A stretch of 20,200 bases of DNA from Cacconaster sp045642485. GTDB taxonomy: Bacteria; Bacteroidota; Bacteroidia; Bacteroidales; UBA932. Under the pieces are notes generated by a model that was not told the DNA's origin, did not search any database, and saw only the letters and a program-made list of their open reading frames with translations. The stretch is from assembly GCA_045642485.1 (NCBI GenBank), contig JAZUIV010000030.1, forward strand, positions 1 through 20,200, given 5' to 3'. The stretch's first letter is position 1; every line of letters begins with the position of its first letter. Of the stretch, positions 1 to 6,172 are shown piece by piece. Made by a program: the position numbers and the translations under genes.

Positions 1-685
1 ACACTCCGTCTATCATCACCCCTGCATAGAGATACTTATGGATAAGGCTTATCACCCTGCCATCCTTGACGGTATGAGAGAGAAGCTCTATCAAGTAGCT
101 CTGGTTCACCGTGTCGAAGAAGCGTTCGAGGTCAATGCCGACTGCGTACTCGTAGCCGTCATTGAGGATGCTCTGCGCCTTCTTCAAGGCATCGTGTGCA
201 CTGCGTCCGGGACGGAAGCCGAAACTCCCTTCGCTGAACTGGGGTTCATACATAGGAGATAGCACCTGCGCTATGCTCTGCTGGATTACGCGGTCTACCA
301 AGGTGGGGATGCCCAGCTTGCGCGTCTTTCCGTTGTCTTTCGGGATTTCCACGCGCCGCACGGGTTGCGGCTTGTATTTCCCGTTCAAGATGGATGCCTT
401 TAGCTCATCCTTGTGGAGTTTCAAGTATGGAAGCAACTCCTTGCATTCCATCGAGTCGACACCTCCGCTCCCACCGTTCGACATGACCTTCCTATATGCT
501 CGGTTCATGTTATAGGGAGATACGATGAGTTCCATCAAGTGCTTCTCATCTATCTGCACTTCGACAAGTTCGTTTTCTGTTATCTCCATAAAAGTCTGCA
601 CTCCTGCAAGGCTTTCGGCTTCCAGCCTATCCCCTTGCAGGCAGTCTGCGGCTCCTGCCGCAATTTTCTGCTCTCGTTCTCTCAT
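1..685 (-). CDS. ltrA: Group II intron reverse transcriptase/maturase (partial, C-terminus outside window)
   Basis: The frame is open from an ATG at 685 to the window edge, giving 228 residues without a stop. The start is preceded by AGGAA at a good distance. Family features are clear: NMNRAYRKVMSNGGSGGVD at 59-77, PVRRVEIPKDNGKTRKLGIP at 108-127, the hallmark FGFRPGRSAHDAL at 155-167, and the first palm-domain acid region GIDLERFFDTV at 183-193. The catalytic YADD motif, maturase X domain and any endonuclease domain would lie beyond base 1. The protein acts as a ribonucleoprotein with the surrounding intron RNA, aiding splicing and target-primed reverse transcription. It is not a DGR reverse transcriptase, since the FRPGRSAHDAL-type block and the intron RNA around it fit group II introns. 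Whether the full protein is intact cannot be judged. Confidence 0.93.
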   Translation of the reverse strand, partial: MREREQKIAAGAADCLQGDRLEAESLAGVQTFMEITENELVEVQIDEKHLMELIVSPYNMNRAYRKVMSNGGSGGVDSMECKELLPYLKLHKDELKASILNGKYKPQPVRRVEIPKDNGKTRKLGIPTLVDRVIQQSIAQVLSPMYEPQFSEGSFGFRPGRSAHDALKKAQSILNDGYEYAVGIDLERFFDTVNQSYLIELLSHTVKDGRVISLIHKYLYAGVMIDGV

Positions 686-1097
686 AAAGTTCCTTTCTAC
701 AAACTTATCCAATAAAGTTCGGTCCTTCCCTGCGTGCCGATATTAGGCAGGTACTATGACCTCTGCTGACTCCTCGCAGTTCGTTGTTACTACAGGGCGA
801 TTTTTTTTCTCGCCTCGTCTGCGAGGCCTCTCCAGTTATGGACGCACTCTTTCCATCTTATGCCTGCCCGATTTACCTTGGATGATTCGGATAGTTATTG
901 GACTTTGACTTCGTTTGCAGTCTTATCCTCATCCTTAGGCCTTGTATCGGATTTCTGTCCGTCAGACCAGATGTTTGCCGCCGGCTTCCTTCAGATTCCG
1001 TCTCGCGGCGGACACCCTTGCCTTTGGCTGTAACCTTCCCACTATCAGGGCGGTTTGGGGACTTTCACCCGTTAGAGTACGTTCGTGCTGGACGAAC
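1..1097 (-). mobile_element. Group IIC intron, 5' portion (3' end outside window)
   Basis: Read on the minus strand, 1097 down to about 690 is a group II intron 5' RNA. It begins GTTCGTCCAGCA, has GGGTGAAAGTCCC near 1055-1070, then AAGGGTGTCCG and GGAATCTGAAGGAAGC, and near 740-770 GTCAGCAGAGGTCATAGTACC-like sequence. From memory these blocks keep the same order and spacing as in the Oceanobacillus iheyensis class IIC intron; that alignment places the first intron base at 1097. The start GTTCG departs from the usual GUGYG. The upstream exon is a GC-rich terminator hairpin (1104-1130), then TTTGTT directly before the intron. AACAA at 788-784 (minus) can pair with TTGTT at 1102-1098, as expected for EBS1-IBS1. 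Class C introns are known to insert after intrinsic terminators. Domains IV-VI and the 3' splice site lie before base 1. Confidence 0.88.
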
Positions 1098-1130
1098 AAC
1101 AAACGCGCCGTCCTTGAATCGGGCGGCGCG
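1098..1130 (-). terminator. Intrinsic terminator of the 1156-3012 gene, used as intron target
   Basis: On the minus strand CGCGCCG (1130-1124) pairs with CGGCGCG (1110-1104), a 7-bp all-GC stem that two more GC pairs extend past one mismatch. TTTGTT follows at 1103-1098. The hairpin starts 26 bases after the stop codon at 1156. The intron joins directly after TTTGTT, so its insertion leaves the terminator stem intact. Confidence 0.8.
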
Positions 1131-1155
1131 ATAGCCTTGGGAAAGTTGGCTTTTA

Positions 1156-3012
1156 TTAATCTGAGACGGGACGCACAGGGAAGCCGAGGTAACGGCTGCC
1201 GCTGTACTGCGGAGTGACACCGCCACTGTAGAAGTACAAGTAGTACGCGCGGCCTGTATCGTCTGTATAGAGAGAACTCGACCAATAGTTGCCGTTGGAG
1301 CCTGCATATTTAAGGGAAGTACCATAGCCGTTGCCCGCAGCGGGGAAGAACAACTTGTTGGTGCCGTCACAGAAAAGGCAGCCTGCTACTCCGTCGTAAC
1401 TGGCACACCAGTAGACGCCTTTGCCGACTGAAGCGCTTGCTCCGGAAGGATTGGTTGTTTTGTCATAACTGCCGTTAAGGCAGGCATCATACAAAGCCTT
1501 GAACTCTTCTGTTGTAGGCATACGCCAGCCGTCGCCCAAAAGTGCGGTGGCTGCGTCATCGCCTGGCTCAAGAACGGTCCTTGAATCCGAATTTGTGTAC
1601 TTCGTATATGCGGAGCTTTCATAGAATGGTGCATTAGCCTGTGAGAAACCGTCGGAGAGCACTGAACCGTCTTTTACACTTTTCCATTGGCTATCGGAAT
1701 CGGAATAGGCATATGCTACTGTGCCACCCCAAGCGAAATAGTATCCATAGTCGGTCTCCTTTTCGGCACCGAGGTTCTTCGTAGCCCACTTCACGCCGCC
1801 GATTTCAACGTATTCTGCAGCAACTGTCACCGGCACGAACCCCGTGGTGAAGTCAGATTTGTCTTTCTTGACGTTGACGGCTACGGTGAGGGACTCTTCT
1901 CCCAGCTCGGCAAGAAACTTTTTAATGTGTGCCTTAATGGAAACGGTACCGTTCTCTTTGTAGGTCTTGAAGAACTTGATGCTGTCGGTGGGGACCATGT
2001 CAAGAACTACAGCCTTGGTCTGCACCCTGTTAAGCAATATCTTGACGCCGTCCTTCCCCAAAGTTGCAACGGCTTCTTTCGGAGTGACAGACAAATCAAT
2101 GAAGAGTGTGTCATCCTCAACTTTGACGCTTCCGTCACTGTATGCCGGGACGATGGTCACGGACTGAATCATTTCTTCAAGAGCTTTGACTCTGCCGGTG
2201 AGGTCGGCCAATGCCTTCTCAAGATTCGTCACCCTTGTTGTCAGGTTGGTGATGGCCGTGTTGACTGTCGCAATTTTGTCCGTGAGGGCCTTTGTCAGTT
2301 TGCCTTCGGATGTCTTGATGGCTGTGTCGATGGCGGCTCTGTACTCCTTGCGGATGTTGGCCTTGGCAGTGTCGACTGCGGCCTTTGCCTTCGTCAGTTC
2401 GGTGGCAATGCTGTCCGCCTTAGCATCGGTGATTCCTCCTGCCGACTTTGCGGAGTCGATGGCTGCCTTCATCTCCGTCAGCTTCGCGTCCATCTGTGCT
2501 GCGGTGTAGTAGCCTTCGAACGTCTTGTTCACCCACTTGGTCAGCGAGTCAGCGCAGGCCTTGATGTCCTTCGAGAGTTTCTCGCTTGTGGTGCCGAGTT
2601 TCGCCTCTATCTTCGCGATGGTATCACAGGTCGCCTCATACTGCTCCAGAGTGGAGAACGTGGCAATTACCCAATCCTTCTCGGCAAACGTCGGAAGGAC
2701 ATCATCCAGATAGTCCTCAAGGTTGAGAATCCGGTCCTTAATGGCCTCGTCGGCCTCCTGCAGGTCAAATATCTCCTGTCCGTGGTTCTCGGCTGACTGT
2801 TTCAGAGAGGTGATGTCGCTCCTTATCTGGCCGAGGTCAGCGATGCTGGAGTTGATGTTTGTAATTTGGGTATTGATCGATGCAATCTGCTCGTTTTCGA
2901 TGCCGTCAACCTTCTTCTCCAGATTGTCGAGGCGCTCGTTGATTTTCGAGCAGGAACCCAGGAGTCCCACAGAGAGTACTGCGAGGGTAATCATTGAAAG
3001 TGTCTTTTTCAT
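1156..3012 (-). CDS. Coiled-coil lipoprotein with C-terminal FISUMP / C-type-lectin-like domain
   Basis: 618 residues. A lipoprotein signal peptide ends in LLGSC (Cys21), so the protein is probably anchored in the outer membrane. Residues about 22-105 and 145-285 are rich in heptad-like patterns (for example INERLDNLEKKVDGIE and VTNLEKALADLTGRVKALEE) and predict a long coiled-coil stalk. Residues 290-400 form a beta-rich linker. Residues 401-618 resemble the Fibrobacter succinogenes major paralogous (FISUMP) / formylglycine-enzyme-like lectin fold: VKWATKNLG, YYFAWGG, LGDGWRMPTTEEFKAL, LFFPAAGNG, NGNYWSSSLY and a C-terminus GFPVRPVSD. Such folds occur in Bacteroidetes surface proteins and in targets of diversity-generating retroelements. 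The partner or ligand is unknown. The gene is monocistronic as far as can be seen, followed by a terminator and an intron. No clear -7 box was found before the start. Confidence 0.85.
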   Translation of the reverse strand: MKKTLSMITLAVLSVGLLGSCSKINERLDNLEKKVDGIENEQIASINTQITNINSSIADLGQIRSDITSLKQSAENHGQEIFDLQEADEAIKDRILNLEDYLDDVLPTFAEKDWVIATFSTLEQYEATCDTIAKIEAKLGTTSEKLSKDIKACADSLTKWVNKTFEGYYTAAQMDAKLTEMKAAIDSAKSAGGITDAKADSIATELTKAKAAVDTAKANIRKEYRAAIDTAIKTSEGKLTKALTDKIATVNTAITNLTTRVTNLEKALADLTGRVKALEEMIQSVTIVPAYSDGSVKVEDDTLFIDLSVTPKEAVATLGKDGVKILLNRVQTKAVVLDMVPTDSIKFFKTYKENGTVSIKAHIKKFLAELGEESLTVAVNVKKDKSDFTTGFVPVTVAAEYVEIGGVKWATKNLGAEKETDYGYYFAWGGTVAYAYSDSDSQWKSVKDGSVLSDGFSQANAPFYESSAYTKYTNSDSRTVLEPGDDAATALLGDGWRMPTTEEFKALYDACLNGSYDKTTNPSGASASVGKGVYWCASYDGVAGCLFCDGTNKLFFPAAGNGYGTSLKYAGSNGNYWSSSLYTDDTGRAYYLYFYSGGVTPQYSGSRYLGFPVRPVSD

Positions 3013-3082
3013 TGTTGTTTTTTAATATTTGTTGTTCGTATTTGTTTGTTTTTGTCTTTCTCTTTGTTGTTGCCGCCGTTAT

Positions 3083-3178
3083 CGGAGGAATATAAGTGCT
3101 TACAGCAACTTTGGCTCCCGAAGAGGGAGGGGACCCACGTCAGTGGGGAGGATTGCAGTAAGCACTTATATTCCTCCG
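3083..3178. repeat. Long inverted repeat with two inner hairpins
   Basis: The arms 3083-3103 and 3158-3178 are perfect inverted copies of 21 bases (outer ends CGGAGGAATATAAG and CTTATATTCCTCCG). After one mismatch the pairing continues for four bases (GCAA/TTGC). The loop carries two hairpins of its own: CTCCC-GAAGA-GGGAG at 3115-3129 and CCCAC-GTCA-GTGGG at 3134-3147. The whole could fold as a three-way junction in RNA or extrude as a cruciform. It lies about 70 bases upstream of the lipoprotein start. It may be a small non-autonomous element or a leader structure; no flanking duplication was identified. Confidence 0.85.
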
Positions 3179-3360
3179 CAATGACCTTGCACGACGAAAC
3201 GCACCCATCGGAAAAACGGATGCCGCAAAAAGTTAAGTCGCTGATACTTAAACGATTAGTACCCCCCCCCAGTCAGAAAAACGGGGACGCAGCAGTTGGA
3301 ATATTTGGCAGAAACGCGCATACAACTTCAAATTAAGCCATTATTTCCCGAAAATGCAAA

Positions 3361-3403
3361 AAAGTTGCGCAATACGCGAGTCACTCGCGTATTGCGCAAC
3401 TTT
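3361..3403 (-). terminator. 43-base near-perfect palindrome, likely bidirectional terminator
   Basis: The 21-base arms 3361-3381 and 3383-3403 are perfect inverted copies around a single central C (ends AAAGTTGCGC and GCGCAACTTT). On the minus strand the hairpin runs into T6 (through 3358), the form of an intrinsic terminator for the ORF6N gene that ends at 3619. The distance of over 200 bases from that stop is long. It could instead be a repeated extragenic palindrome. Confidence 0.65.
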
Positions 3404-3618
3404 CAGGCACTGAAGCTCAGCATCCGCCGCAACCTGTCCCTGCCGGGAATTCGTCGGAAAACTTCGCAAGAATCCAACAAAGAGTGATTCGGCCCGAATC
3501 TCTCTGATTTTCTGAAAAATTCAGCGAAAAAAGAGAAAATCAAGGCTTTTCGCTCTGAAAATTCACCGTATGAGTTATGGACTCACCTGCCGGAGTGCGG
3601 ACAAAAGTGAAATGTGGC

Positions 3619-4197
3619 TCATTTCTTCTTGACGACTTTGTGCTTGATTTTCACCACGGCAAAATTGAGTTCAATCTCGGTCTCGGTAGATTCGGTGGAG
3701 AGATTGCGGCCGACAACCTCTGCGAGCAGCTCACCTGTCTTCTGAAGCAGATTCCTCTGCACCTCTCCGCCATCGGCGGCATCCTGAAGCTGTTCCATCA
3801 TATGAGCCATATGGCGCACCAACGCAAATGTTTCGATGATGGCAACGGTGGTTTCAGTAGCCTGATCGGACTTAAGAATAGTCGCAAGCATATAAAGACC
3901 CTTCTCAGTAAATGCCTTATATCGATACTTGGAATAACGTCCTGTTTTTATTCCATCATTTTCTATGGTCAAAAAATTTGACCTTAGAGCAGCAGACTCA
4001 TCTTCGGTAAGTTCAAGTATGTAACCTTGACGAAACTTTTTCGGGTTGTTCTTCACTGCCTGATTAATCTCCTTTGTCTGCACGCCATATAGATCCGCCA
4101 CATCCCTGTCAAGCAAAACCCTTTGTCCTCTCAGGCTAATCAGCCGCCTCTCAACGTCTTGAGTAGTAATTTCAATAATCTCGTTCTTCATATCCAT
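3619..4197 (-). CDS. ORF6N domain-containing DNA-binding protein
   Basis: 192 residues. Residues about 10-95 match the ORF6N domain, with LISLRGQRVLLDRDVADLYG, TKEINQAVKNNPKKFRQGY, ELTEDE and the later YRYKAFTEKGLYMLATIL. ORF6N is related to the KilA-N/Bro phage regulator group and is thought to bind DNA. The C-terminal half is helical (MAHMMEQLQDAADGGEVQRNLLQKTGELLAEVVG) and ends in a basic tail KIKHKVVKKK. Such genes are scattered through Bacteroidetes genomes, often as prophage remnants, but no other phage gene is visible here. The start is ATG 4197, with a second in-frame ATG at 4191 that is equally possible; neither has a Shine-Dalgarno. Palindromes GGTC-N9-GACC lie both upstream and inside the gene, and a 31-codon ORF precedes it on the same likely transcript. 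The actual regulatory target is unknown. Confidence 0.85.
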   Translation of the reverse strand: MDMKNEIIEITTQDVERRLISLRGQRVLLDRDVADLYGVQTKEINQAVKNNPKKFRQGYILELTEDESAALRSNFLTIENDGIKTGRYSKYRYKAFTEKGLYMLATILKSDQATETTVAIIETFALVRHMAHMMEQLQDAADGGEVQRNLLQKTGELLAEVVGRNLSTESTETEIELNFAVVKIKHKVVKKK

Positions 4198-4220
4198 CTG
4201 TTTAGAAATTAAACACTCAA

Positions 4221-4247
4221 TTTGCGGTCGAAAATTTTGACCGCAAA
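4221..4247. promoter_or_regulatory. Palindrome between small ORF and ORF6N gene (operator candidate)
   Basis: TTTGCGGTC (4221-4229) and GACCGCAAA (4239-4247) are perfect 9-base inverted arms around an AT-rich 9-base centre. It lies 24-50 bases upstream of the ORF6N start. It shares the core GGTC-N9-GACC with a second site inside the gene at 3967-3983. It could be an operator for autoregulation or an RNA hairpin in the leader. Confidence 0.55.
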
Positions 4248-4251
4248 ATTG

Positions 4252-4347
4252 TCAACTCTTATTTTCTTTCTTGTTCAACCGGTCACGAATGTAACCGGTG
4301 CACCAGCCGATGCGATATCTACGAATCTCCCTCCTCATATCCTTCAT
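4252..4347 (-). CDS. Small basic ORF, 31 residues, upstream of the ORF6N gene
   Basis: ATG at 4347 to TGA at 4252-4254. The peptide begins MKDMRREIRRYRIGWCTG and ends NKKENKS. It is strongly basic, with one Trp and one Cys and no membrane segment. A promoter with TTTG (4392-4389), a 19-base spacer and TATATTTG (4369-4362) ends 14 bases before the ATG, so the ORF would be the first one on the transcript. The ORF6N gene follows 54 bases later. I do not recognise the peptide; it may be a real small protein, a leader peptide, or chance. The promoter is the main support. Confidence 0.45.
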   Translation of the reverse strand: MKDMRREIRRYRIGWCTGYIRDRLNKKENKS

Positions 4348-4361
4348 AGTCTTACACCACA

Positions 4362-4392
4362 CAAATATAGCCATTCCGGTGGGAATTGCAAA
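4362..4392 (-). promoter_or_regulatory. Bacteroidetes-type promoter for small ORF / ORF6N
   Basis: On the minus strand, TTTG at 4392-4389, a 19-base spacer and TATATTTG at 4369-4362 match the -33/-7 pattern (TTTG and TAnnTTTG). Transcription would start near 4356. Confidence 0.7.
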
Positions 4393-4447
4393 ACTCAAAT
4401 TGCAGTTTCAAAAACTCGCGGCAGGGACTTGGAAAATTCTGAAATAC

Positions 4448-4915
4448 TTAAATGCTTTTATCAAACACTTCCCTTATGGAGGGATAGGTGGTTTCGAGGC
4501 AGCCGGGAAGGGCGTCCAGTCCTATCCATTCGGCACGGGTGATATCCTCTTCAGCTTGAGGCACCGGCGTTTCGCTGCCATTGTACTGCATCTCGTACCA
4601 GTATGTGTTCTTGAGACAGGATATTCCGAAAACTTTGTATGTGTGGTGGGTTATGCATATGAGTTTTCCGAGTTTGAGGTTTGTAAGGCCGGTCTCTTCC
4701 TCCACTTCACGCAGGGCACAGGTCTCTATGTCCTCATCCGGCTCCTGTTTCCCCTTGGGAAGATCCCAGATGCCGTGACGGAGAATCATCAGGACTTTGC
4801 CGTCGGAATTGCGGACCAACCCGCCTCCGGCAGCCACCTGCTGGTAACGTGAAGCAAACTCGCCGAATGAATCTTCTTCGACATCAACGTACTCCGCACC
4901 AAAGTAAATCTTCAT
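4448..4915 (-). CDS. Nudix hydrolase
   Basis: 155 residues from ATG 4915 (MKIYFGAEYV). An ATG 30 bases upstream would overlap the divergent methyltransferase promoter and add a sequence unlike the family, so it was not used. The Nudix box is complete: G-KQEPD-E-DIETCAL-REVEEETGL, fitting GX5EX7REUXEEXGU, with the metal-binding Glu residues present. Before it AAGGGLVRNSDGKVLMILRHGIWDLPKGK is the usual first part of the fold. Nudix enzymes cleave nucleoside diphosphates linked to another group; the substrate cannot be read from the sequence. The N-terminal ~30 residues form a short extension seen in Bacteroidetes members. The gene diverges from the RNA methyltransferase, with only 35 bases between starts. 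Confidence 0.9.
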   Translation of the reverse strand: MKIYFGAEYVDVEEDSFGEFASRYQQVAAGGGLVRNSDGKVLMILRHGIWDLPKGKQEPDEDIETCALREVEEETGLTNLKLGKLICITHHTYKVFGISCLKNTYWYEMQYNGSETPVPQAEEDITRAEWIGLDALPGCLETTYPSIREVFDKSI

Positions 4916-4923
4916 AAAAATCG

Positions 4924-4931
4924 TATCTTTG
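4924..4931 (+). promoter_or_regulatory. -7 box TATCTTTG for the RNA methyltransferase gene
   Basis: TATCTTTG matches TAnnTTTG and ends 19 bases before the ATG at 4951. No convincing -33 element was found. Its position supports the shorter Nudix start on the other strand. Confidence 0.6.
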
Positions 4932-4950
4932 CAAAAAACGCGCAAAGGTA

Positions 4951-6138
4951 ATGTTTACGGCCGAATTTGTCAAGATGATGAATGGAAATTTAGGAGAGGG
5001 AAGGGCCTCGTCGGTACTTGCATCTCTGGAAGAGAATCCCGTCATCTCCGTCAGGGTTAATCCTTTCAAGATTCCGTTGGAACGGTTGAGGGAACACTTC
5101 GGACCAATTGCAGGAGAGGCAGTACCCTGGGCGGCGGACGAAGCTTTCTATCTGACGGAACGGCCCTCGTTCACCCTCGACCCTCTTTTCCACGCCGGAG
5201 CATACTATGTGCAGGAAGCATCCTCAATGTTCGTGGGACAGTTCCTTGACGCTGCCGCGCGGGAACTTGGAGAAGAGAATCTGAACGTGCTCGACCTTTG
5301 CGCCGCTCCCGGAGGAAAGACAACGCAGATACTGAGCCACCTCAATGGACGCGGGCATCTGGTGGCAAACGAGGTTATCGGTTCCCGGGTCCCCATCCTT
5401 GCCGAGAATGTGGCCAAATGGGGATGCGGCAACGTCACAGTCGCCAATAGCGATGCCTCCTGTTTCGGAAAGTCTGCAGGCGGACGCGGAGGTCAGTCAT
5501 ACGACATAATCGTCACCGACGTACCCTGCTCCGGGGAAGGGATGTTCAGAAAAGGAGAACAGGCGCAGGACAACTGGTCCGTCAACAACGTGATGCTCTG
5601 CGCCGCAAGGCAGAAACGCATAGTAAGCGACGTATGGCCCGCTTTGCGGGAGGGAGGTTTTCTGCTCTATTCCACCTGCACCTTCAACAGATATGAGGAC
5701 GAGGACAACGTGGAATGGATCTGTGGCGAACTGGGTGCGGAGTGCCTTAAGCAGAGGCATTTCTATCCCGGAGAGGACAAGGGTGAGGGATTTTTCGCCG
5801 CACTTCTGCGTAAAAACGGGAATTTCCGTCCGCAGCGCGACAGGAAGCAGACCAGACCGGCATACAGAACATACGAGTCGCTGTTCCCTCAGGCGGACGA
5901 GGCACTGTCGGTTTCTCTCGACAGAGGCAAATATCCTGTTGTGGAGCTTTCGCGGGAAGATGCGCTGAAGTTTCTGGCAAAAGAGCCGCTGGTGTTCGAG
6001 GACCAGCCGGTAGGACTGATTCTACTCACATACAAGGACATCGCCCTCGGATTCGTGAAAAATCTCGGCCGTCGCTCCAACAATCTGCATCCATCACCCC
6101 GACGCATCAAAAAACAGATTCTTAATTGTGCGTATTGA
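4951..6138 (+). CDS. RsmF/NSUN-family RNA cytosine-C5 methyltransferase
   Basis: 395 residues. The SAM-binding motif I is LDLCAAPGGKTTQ at about 114-126. Motif IV is TDVPCSGEGMFRKG (Cys193, Asp190) and motif VI is YSTCTFNRYEDE (Cys243), the two-cysteine arrangement of m5C RNA methyltransferases: one forms the covalent adduct and the other helps release. The N-terminal segment (VISVRVNPFK, VQEASSMF) is typical. The C-terminal domain, about 310-395, with VGLILLTYKDIALGFVKNLGRRSNNLHPSPRRIK, resembles the extra domain of bacterial RsmF/YebU-type enzymes. The likely substrate is 16S rRNA, by family; the exact position is not predictable. It is a single gene with its own -7 box, and convergent with the LolA-like gene. 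Confidence 0.92.
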   Translation: MFTAEFVKMMNGNLGEGRASSVLASLEENPVISVRVNPFKIPLERLREHFGPIAGEAVPWAADEAFYLTERPSFTLDPLFHAGAYYVQEASSMFVGQFLDAAARELGEENLNVLDLCAAPGGKTTQILSHLNGRGHLVANEVIGSRVPILAENVAKWGCGNVTVANSDASCFGKSAGGRGGQSYDIIVTDVPCSGEGMFRKGEQAQDNWSVNNVMLCAARQKRIVSDVWPALREGGFLLYSTCTFNRYEDEDNVEWICGELGAECLKQRHFYPGEDKGEGFFAALLRKNGNFRPQRDRKQTRPAYRTYESLFPQADEALSVSLDRGKYPVVELSREDALKFLAKEPLVFEDQPVGLILLTYKDIALGFVKNLGRRSNNLHPSPRRIKKQILNCAY

Positions 6139-6170
6139 GCTGGCTCCGGGCTGTCACTCCACCAGCTCAA
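6135..6170. terminator. Convergent inverted repeat at the end of the methyltransferase gene
   Basis: TTGAGCTGG (6135-6143) and CCAGCTCAA (6162-6170) are perfect 9-base arms with an 18-base loop. The left arm includes the methyltransferase stop codon, and the right arm ends three bases before the LolA-like stop. The position between convergent genes suggests a bidirectional terminator, though no T run follows. Confidence 0.45.
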
Positions 6171-6172
6171 GC

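Larger units (their letters stand above)
3013..3618. other. 606-base non-coding stretch between the lectin-like lipoprotein and the ORF6N gene
   Basis: I see no credible gene here. The stretch holds a large inverted repeat with inner hairpins (3083-3178), a run of nine C (3262-3270), a near-perfect 43-base palindrome (3361-3403) and weaker short inverted repeats, for example GATTCG-GCC-CGAATC and GATTTTCT/AGAAAATC between about 3485 and 3541. The lipoprotein's 5' leader (3013-3080) is T-rich on the plus strand and lacks an obvious TAnnTTTG box. Confidence 0.7.

Noticed and set aside
1..685. DGR-type reverse transcriptase serving the neighbouring lectin-like gene
   Set aside because: The FGFRPGRSAHDAL block, the group II intron RNA upstream and the EBS1-IBS1 match identify a group IIC intron; no template repeat is present.
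1687..2796. Long open frame of 369 codons on the plus strand
   Set aside because: It is antisense to the coiled-coil lipoprotein gene, whose signal peptide, heptads and FISUMP domain are clearly real; the antisense product is Cys/Gly-rich and looks like no family.
4279..4300. Two ACCGGT sites ten bases apart as an operator
   Set aside because: They lie inside the small ORF and do not share the GGTC-N9-GACC half-site arrangement; too short to be convincing.
4222..4852. Plus-strand open frames over the small ORF and Nudix gene
   Set aside because: They oppose a complete Nudix box and a consensus minus-strand promoter.
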